The translations under genes were made by a program, and so were the position numbers. Shown here piece by piece: positions 60,584 through 64,000 of a stretch of DNA of 64,000 nucleotides. The stretch comes from Comamonadaceae bacterium (GTDB lineage: Bacteria; Pseudomonadota; Gammaproteobacteria; Burkholderiales; Burkholderiaceae_C): contig JAAFIW010000006.1 of the NCBI GenBank assembly GCA_013297875.1, forward strand, positions 62,001 through 126,000, given 5' to 3'. Position 1 is the stretch's first letter. Each line of letters starts with the position of its first letter. The notes under the pieces are model-generated. The model was given only the letters and a program-made list of their open reading frames with translations, searched no databases and was not told the DNA's origin.

Positions 60584-61619
60584 GGTTGTTCCTTTGGGGT
60601 TCTTCCTGAGCGGGTGCCATCAGGCTTTGCAACAGATCGGGTGACATATTGAACTGGCCAATTCGCTCAGCCCGCTCGGCAATGCCGCCAAAGGCCTGGG
60701 CAATCAACTGCCCCGGCTGCATGCCCGCTGCCGACAAGGCTTGCACCACACGGGGGTCGGCATGCTCCAGCGCCTTCATCACAGCCCCCACGCGGTGTGC
60801 CTCGGCTTCGGCCAGCGTGCGGCTGTTTTCGGCCTGGCCGTCGACGAAGGCCTTGCGTTGGTTTTCAAGATCCACGTCAGCGGCCATTTGCTCCTGGCGC
60901 AAACCGTTTTCCTTGCGCATCAGGGTTGCCCGGGCTTCCATCTGCGTTTCTTTGATCTGCCGCTTTTTCTGTTCCACGGCAATGTCGGTGTCCAGCTCGT
61001 TCTCGCGGATCGAGCGCTCTTTTTCCACCGCCGACATGCGCCGTGAAAACACCGCATCGTCAGCCGCCTTCAGGTTGGACTCCCTTGCCTCGGCCTCTAG
61101 CGCACGGGCAATGTCGGGCGTGGGCTTCACCGCAATGATGGACACACCCAGAATTTCGATGCCCAGCGCCGCCATCTCGGCCTGGCCCGCCAGCTCCTGC
61201 TGCGCACTGCGAGCAATCAGGGACGAGGCGCGCAAGGCCCGCTTCAGATCCAGCGCCTGCACCGCTTGCTGCACGATCACTTCCACCTGCATGGCTACGC
61301 GTTCACCCAGGCGCTTGGGGTCTTCCGACACGTACTTCTGGCCCGTGGCATCCAGCGAAAAATCCATCAGGCTGGCCGTGCGGCGCGGGTCACCAATGCG
61401 GTAGGTCACCTGGCCTTGCACCGTCACACTTTGAAAGTCGGCGGTGACCAATTCCAGAATGAAGGGACGATCCTGGCTGGCAACGGGAACAGCCACCAAG
61501 GTGCTGGTCGGCGCGTAGTAAAAAAATGATTGCCCCGCACCTTCGCGTACCACCTTGCCGGCAGAAAACTGCAGCAGGTGCGTGGTGGGTTGGGATTTGA
61601 TGAATCGAATGCCGAACAT
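60561..61619 (-). CDS. SPFH/band-7 domain protein
   Basis: 352 residues from ATG 61619, with AAGGAAG as ribosome site. No membrane helix at the N-terminus (MFGIRFIKSQPTTHLLQFSAGKVVREG). SPFH domain about residues 10-190, then a long coiled coil (AEARESNLKAADDAVFSRRMSAVEKERSIRENELDTDIAVEQKK), and a Gln/Asn-rich end. Forms ring-like scaffolds in this family. It overlaps the NAD-kinase-like gene by 23 bases and is the first gene of the operon. Confidence 0.9.
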   Translation of the reverse strand: MFGIRFIKSQPTTHLLQFSAGKVVREGAGQSFFYYAPTSTLVAVPVASQDRPFILELVTADFQSVTVQGQVTYRIGDPRRTASLMDFSLDATGQKYVSEDPKRLGERVAMQVEVIVQQAVQALDLKRALRASSLIARSAQQELAGQAEMAALGIEILGVSIIAVKPTPDIARALEAEARESNLKAADDAVFSRRMSAVEKERSIRENELDTDIAVEQKKRQIKETQMEARATLMRKENGLRQEQMAADVDLENQRKAFVDGQAENSRTLAEAEAHRVGAVMKALEHADPRVVQALSAAGMQPGQLIAQAFGGIAERAERIGQFNMSPDLLQSLMAPAQEEPQRNNRERGNKQ

Positions 61620-61656
61620 GGTGCTTCCTTTTCTCTGACTTATAAGATGTATAAAA

Positions 61657-61686
61657 CAACTAACATAGTTGCATAATACGACTAAC
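61657..61686. promoter_or_regulatory. Candidate operator between the Nudix regulator and the NAD operon
   Basis: Perfect palindrome CAACTA-aca-TAGTTG (61657-61671) followed by a further half-site CGACTAAC two helix turns on. AT-rich and central in the 89 bp divergent region; fits a site for the NrtR-type regulator. Confidence 0.5.
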
Positions 61687-61708
61687 AAACTGCACCGTCA
61701 AGTACGTC

Positions 61709-62461
61709 ATGAACCATAAACAAAGCGTCACCACGCCAGCCGATGCCACCCCCGTGGTGTCGCCCAAGTTCCCGCTGCCCTACACCACGGTAGACGTGGT
61801 GATCTTCACGGTCTTGAAGGACAAGCTACAGGTGCTGCTGGTGCAGCGCCCCAGTGGCGCGGAGGAACCGTTCCCAGGGCGCTGGGCACTACCCGGCGGT
61901 TTTGTGCACGTGGAGCGTGATGCCGATTTGCTTGCCTGCGCGCGCCGCAAATTGCTGGAAAAGACCGGCGTGGTCAGTCCCTATCTGGAGCAACTGGGCA
62001 GTTGGGGCAGCGCCGCGCGCGACCCCAGAGGCTGGTCGGCAACCCATGCTTACTTCGCTCTAATTGTGGGCACCGATTTGGCCTTGACCCAGGGTGCCAA
62101 CGCGGCTGACGTGGCCTGGGTGCCTGTGGATCCAGCGATTGCGAGGCGAGACCTGGCCTTTGACCACAGCGACATCCTGCAAGCAGCCGCCGAGCGCTTG
62201 CGAAGCAAGGTGGAATACACCTCACTGCCCGCGTTCTTGTTGCGCGAGCCCTTCACCTTGCCGCAACTGCAGCACCAGTACGAAGTGGTGCTGGGCCGCT
62301 CCGTCGACAAAAGCGGCTTTCGCACCCGCATGCTGGCAGCAGATTTTCTCGATGAAGCAGGCCTTGTTGAAGGGCAAAGCAACCGCCCTGCGATGACCTA
62401 CCGTCTGCGCAAGCGTGACCAAGCAGTGGTGTTTCCGAGGACGTTCAGACCGAGAGGGTGA
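61709..62461 (+). CDS. nrtR: NrtR-type Nudix-related transcriptional regulator
   Basis: 250 residues. N-terminal Nudix-like domain (TTVDVVIFTVLKDKLQVLLVQRP ... PGRWALPGGFVHVERDADLLACARRKLLEKTGV, with the Nudix box degraded: no REXXEE) and C-terminal winged helix (FTLPQLQHQYEVVLGRSVDKSGFRTRML...LRKRD). This is the NrtR family, which senses ADP-ribose and represses NAD genes. Divergent from the SPFH-KptA operon, its likely target. Confidence 0.9.
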   Translation: MNHKQSVTTPADATPVVSPKFPLPYTTVDVVIFTVLKDKLQVLLVQRPSGAEEPFPGRWALPGGFVHVERDADLLACARRKLLEKTGVVSPYLEQLGSWGSAARDPRGWSATHAYFALIVGTDLALTQGANAADVAWVPVDPAIARRDLAFDHSDILQAAAERLRSKVEYTSLPAFLLREPFTLPQLQHQYEVVLGRSVDKSGFRTRMLAADFLDEAGLVEGQSNRPAMTYRLRKRDQAVVFPRTFRPRG

Positions 62462-62588
62462 AGCGCAAGACTTCAGGCCGGGCGTGCGACGCGCCTAAGT
62501 ATTTCTCCTTGTCTGCGAACCGAAAACCGGCGCAAAGCCCTCTTATCCTGTGAGCGCGTCTTGCGCTTGCTTGATTGGAGAAGTAAAC

Positions 62589-62801
62589 ATGTTCTACACA
62601 AAAAATATTCCCGTCTGGGAGCGTGCTGTGCGGGTGGTGGCAGGCCTGGCGATGGTGGCTTGTGGTTTGCTGGGTTTGAAAGGGTTGCTTATCGGGTATG
62701 CGATTGCGGGTGTTGGGGTGGTGACTTTGCTAACGGGCTTTGTTGGCTTTTGTCCGATGTGCGCCATGGTTGGCCGTCGCCTGGACAGCAAACAGTCTTG
62801 A
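62589..62801 (+). CDS. DUF2892-type small membrane protein
   Basis: 70 residues. FYTKNIPVWERAVRVVAGLAMVACGLLGLKGLLIGYAIAGVGVVTLLTGFVGFCPMCAMVG: two membrane helices with CPMC between helix 2 and the tail, the inner-membrane DUF2892 (YgaP tail-like) family. Role in sulphur or thiol transfer is suspected for the family, not shown. A related C-P-x-C membrane protein starts at 63773. Confidence 0.87.
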   Translation: MFYTKNIPVWERAVRVVAGLAMVACGLLGLKGLLIGYAIAGVGVVTLLTGFVGFCPMCAMVGRRLDSKQS

Positions 62802-62814
62802 CTGTTGCGGCACC

Positions 62815-62977
62815 TAGTGCTTGCTTGCATAAGTCTTGCTGATTTCGAAGCGTCTGGCATCTTGCATGATGTCGTTGCAACTTCTCACAATAGCGGAGCT
62901 ATTGCTGCGATTTGCGCCTAATCCTGCAAGCGCCAGACGCTTCTCGGAGTAACGCAGACTTACGCAAGTAAGCACTA
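62815..62977. repeat. 163 bp MITE-like element with AGACTTACGCA-type ends
   Basis: 22 bp terminal inverted repeats with two mismatches (62815-62836 and 62956-62977), ending AGACTTACGCAAGTAAGCAC. The core CTTACGCA is shared with the AATAGGACTTACGCA elements. A second inverted repeat CGTCTGGC/GCCAGACG lies inside. It ends 17 bases before the sigma factor start. Confidence 0.75.
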
Positions 62978-62993
62978 GCAGGCTGCTAGCGTC

Positions 62994-63762
62994 ATGTCCA
63001 AATACGATTTAGCCCAGCTCGAAGCTGCACGCGGTGGCGACAAGGCGGCCATTCTGGCGCTGCTGGTGGCAGCCCAGCCAGACATACGCCGGTACGCGCA
63101 CCGCAGCTGTGGTCGCGCTGACGACGTGGATGACGTGGTGCAGGAAACGCTATGGCTGTTGTACCGGCGGGTAGGCACGCTACGAGCGGTGACCAGCCTG
63201 TCGGGCTGGCTGCTGGCCATCGTGCGCCGCGAGTGTTTGCGTATGGCGTCGCGCGTGATGGGCAAAACGGTGGAGATTGACGAGGCGCTGCAAGACCCAG
63301 CGATTGCTGCGCGGCTGGCCACCTTGCCGCCCCACGATTTGCGCATAGACGTGGCGCGCGCTATTGAACCTAGAAACAGCAGTTGGCCGCTCCTCCCGAT
63401 AATTTTCACCAATGAAATCAAACACTTGTAGCGTTGCGCGAGCTCACCAACCAGGTGAGAACGCTACGCACCCGATTGAGCCACCCTGGCGCGCGCTGGC
63501 CGCGTTGCTCCGCCTAGCAGGCAAGAGCCTGCGTCGTTGTCGCGCCTTGCCAGCCCACCCCATGGCGACCCACTCGGGCGCGTCCAACTGCTGTTTCTAG
63601 GTTGAATCGCTGCCCGAGCACTACCGCCATGTGGTGCTGTTGCGCGACATCGAAGAAATGACGGTCGACGAAATCGCCAGCACGCTGCAGATTACCCGCG
63701 AAAGCGTGAAGGGCCGCTTGCACAGAGCCCGTGCGCTGCTACGTGAATACCTGATCGCATGA
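62994..63762 (+). pseudogene. ECF-type sigma factor interrupted by a MITE
   Basis: First part (62994-63368) has sigma region 2: LLVAAQPDIRRYAHRSCGRADDVDDVVQETLWLLYRRVG. The frame is cut after VARAIE; region 4 resumes at 63602: SLPEHYRHVVLLRDIEEMTVDEIASTLQITRESVKGRLHRARALLREYLIA, ending 63762. Removing the 233 bp insert and one TTGAA gives one uninterrupted sigma factor of ~177 residues (RAIE-SLPEHYR). Confidence 0.88.
63369..63601. mobile_element. 233 bp MITE inserted in the sigma factor gene
   Basis: Terminal inverted repeats CCTAGAAACAGCAGTTGG and complement. Direct 5 bp target duplication TTGAA (63364-63368 and 63602-63606). Internal inverted repeat TAGCGTT/AACGCTA around 63430-63465. No transposase. 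Confidence 0.9.
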
Positions 63763-63772
63763 AAGATTTGCA

Positions 63773-64000
63773 ATGAACACACACGATTTCCTCCCCGCCA
63801 AAACGGCTTTTGCCAGCAATGGCTTGCTGGAGCATGCGCTGCGCGGCGCATTGGGCTTTGGCGCGCTGTGGTGGGCCATTTCGATCTCGGCTGAGCGCCC
63901 CATCGCCTCGCTGGCACTGGCCGGGCTGGCGCTGTTGGCCTTTCGCGGCTGCCCGATCTGCTGGACCATCGGCCTAGCCGAAACGGCTTGGCGCGCATTT
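63773..64000 (+). CDS. Small membrane protein with CPIC motif (partial, 3' end outside)
   Basis: Open from ATG 63773 to the window edge, 76 codons: hydrophobic helices ALRGALGFGALWWAISIS and SLALAGLALLAFRGCPICWTIGLAE. The CPIC at the helix end mirrors the CPMC of the gene at 62589, so it is probably a related DUF2892-like protein, placed 10 bases after the sigma factor. Confidence 0.75.
   Translation, partial: MNTHDFLPAKTAFASNGLLEHALRGALGFGALWWAISISAERPIASLALAGLALLAFRGCPICWTIGLAETAWRAF

Noticed and set aside
1-64000. tRNA, rRNA or known riboswitch
   Set aside because: No cloverleaf with CCA-end/T-loop pattern, rRNA segment, or cobalamin/TPP/molybdenum-cofactor riboswitch core could be recognised by reading; a covariance-model scan would be decisive.

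Overview
The window is a stretch of ordinary chromosome from a high-GC betaproteobacterium of the order Burkholderiales, probably family Comamonadaceae and possibly Rhodoferax-like. The placement is inferred from gene order (engB / cytochrome c4 / ccsB / ccsA; purM / AI-2E / hda / HAD / pcnB / folK), from Entner-Doudoroff edd-eda, and from a very abundant ~55 bp intergenic repeat whose core reads GCTCAAGCAGCTAT. No rRNA, tRNA, CRISPR array or intact insertion sequence was seen.

Layout. 1-11.5 kb: a metal-homeostasis block with a czcCBA-type RND efflux operon (minus strand), two histidine-rich small proteins, two TonB-dependent receptors and a PAP2-like phosphatase. 11.6-15.3 kb: moeA, then a secondary elongation factor G on the minus strand, preceded by a 350 bp leader that looks like a tandem attenuator with two short leader ORFs. 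15.4-22.3 kb: a PemK-type toxin-antitoxin pair, a P-type ATPase remnant, a VIT1-type transporter, a LysR/hydrolase pair, a broken transposase, a DUF3782-like protein and tandem copies of the glmS 3' end. 22.3-34 kb: glmS, an Lrp regulator, Phd/PIN and VapBC modules, a hydrolase, engB, cytochrome c4, the ResB/CcsA cytochrome c maturation pair and argJ. 34-44 kb: an accessory stretch with an unknown membrane protein, decayed and MITE-split PIN modules, a DUF815 ATPase, a Nudix hydrolase, a HEPN-type protein, BrnTA, a tyrosine phosphatase-like protein, a heptanucleotide tandem repeat and an aldehyde dehydrogenase. 42.7-58.5 kb: mostly housekeeping (GlxA regulator, isochorismatase, purM, hda, pcnB, folK, PPK2, edd, eda) plus another PIN module. 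58.5-62.5 kb: a compact NAD/ADP-ribose locus (NrtR-like Nudix regulator divergent from SPFH protein, NAD-kinase-like protein, KptA, an ADP-ribosylation/crystallin-J1-type protein and the N-terminal stump of an ADP-ribosylglycohydrolase). 62.6-64 kb: small membrane proteins and an ECF sigma factor broken by a MITE.

Most striking points: (1) the NAD/ADP-ribose operon under a Nudix regulator; (2) the leader-peptide/attenuator region of the second EF-G; (3) four copies of the glmS C-terminal coding sequence in two synonymous codings, which look like integration scars; (4) a dispersed repeat that enters genes in fixed reading frames, with its stop codon either mutated to sense or used as the gene's own stop; (5) several non-autonomous inverted-repeat elements, two with clear target duplications (TA; TTGAA) that split an operon and a sigma factor; and (6) seven toxin-antitoxin modules in 64 kb. 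All function calls rest on reading motifs in the translated sequence; no database search was possible.
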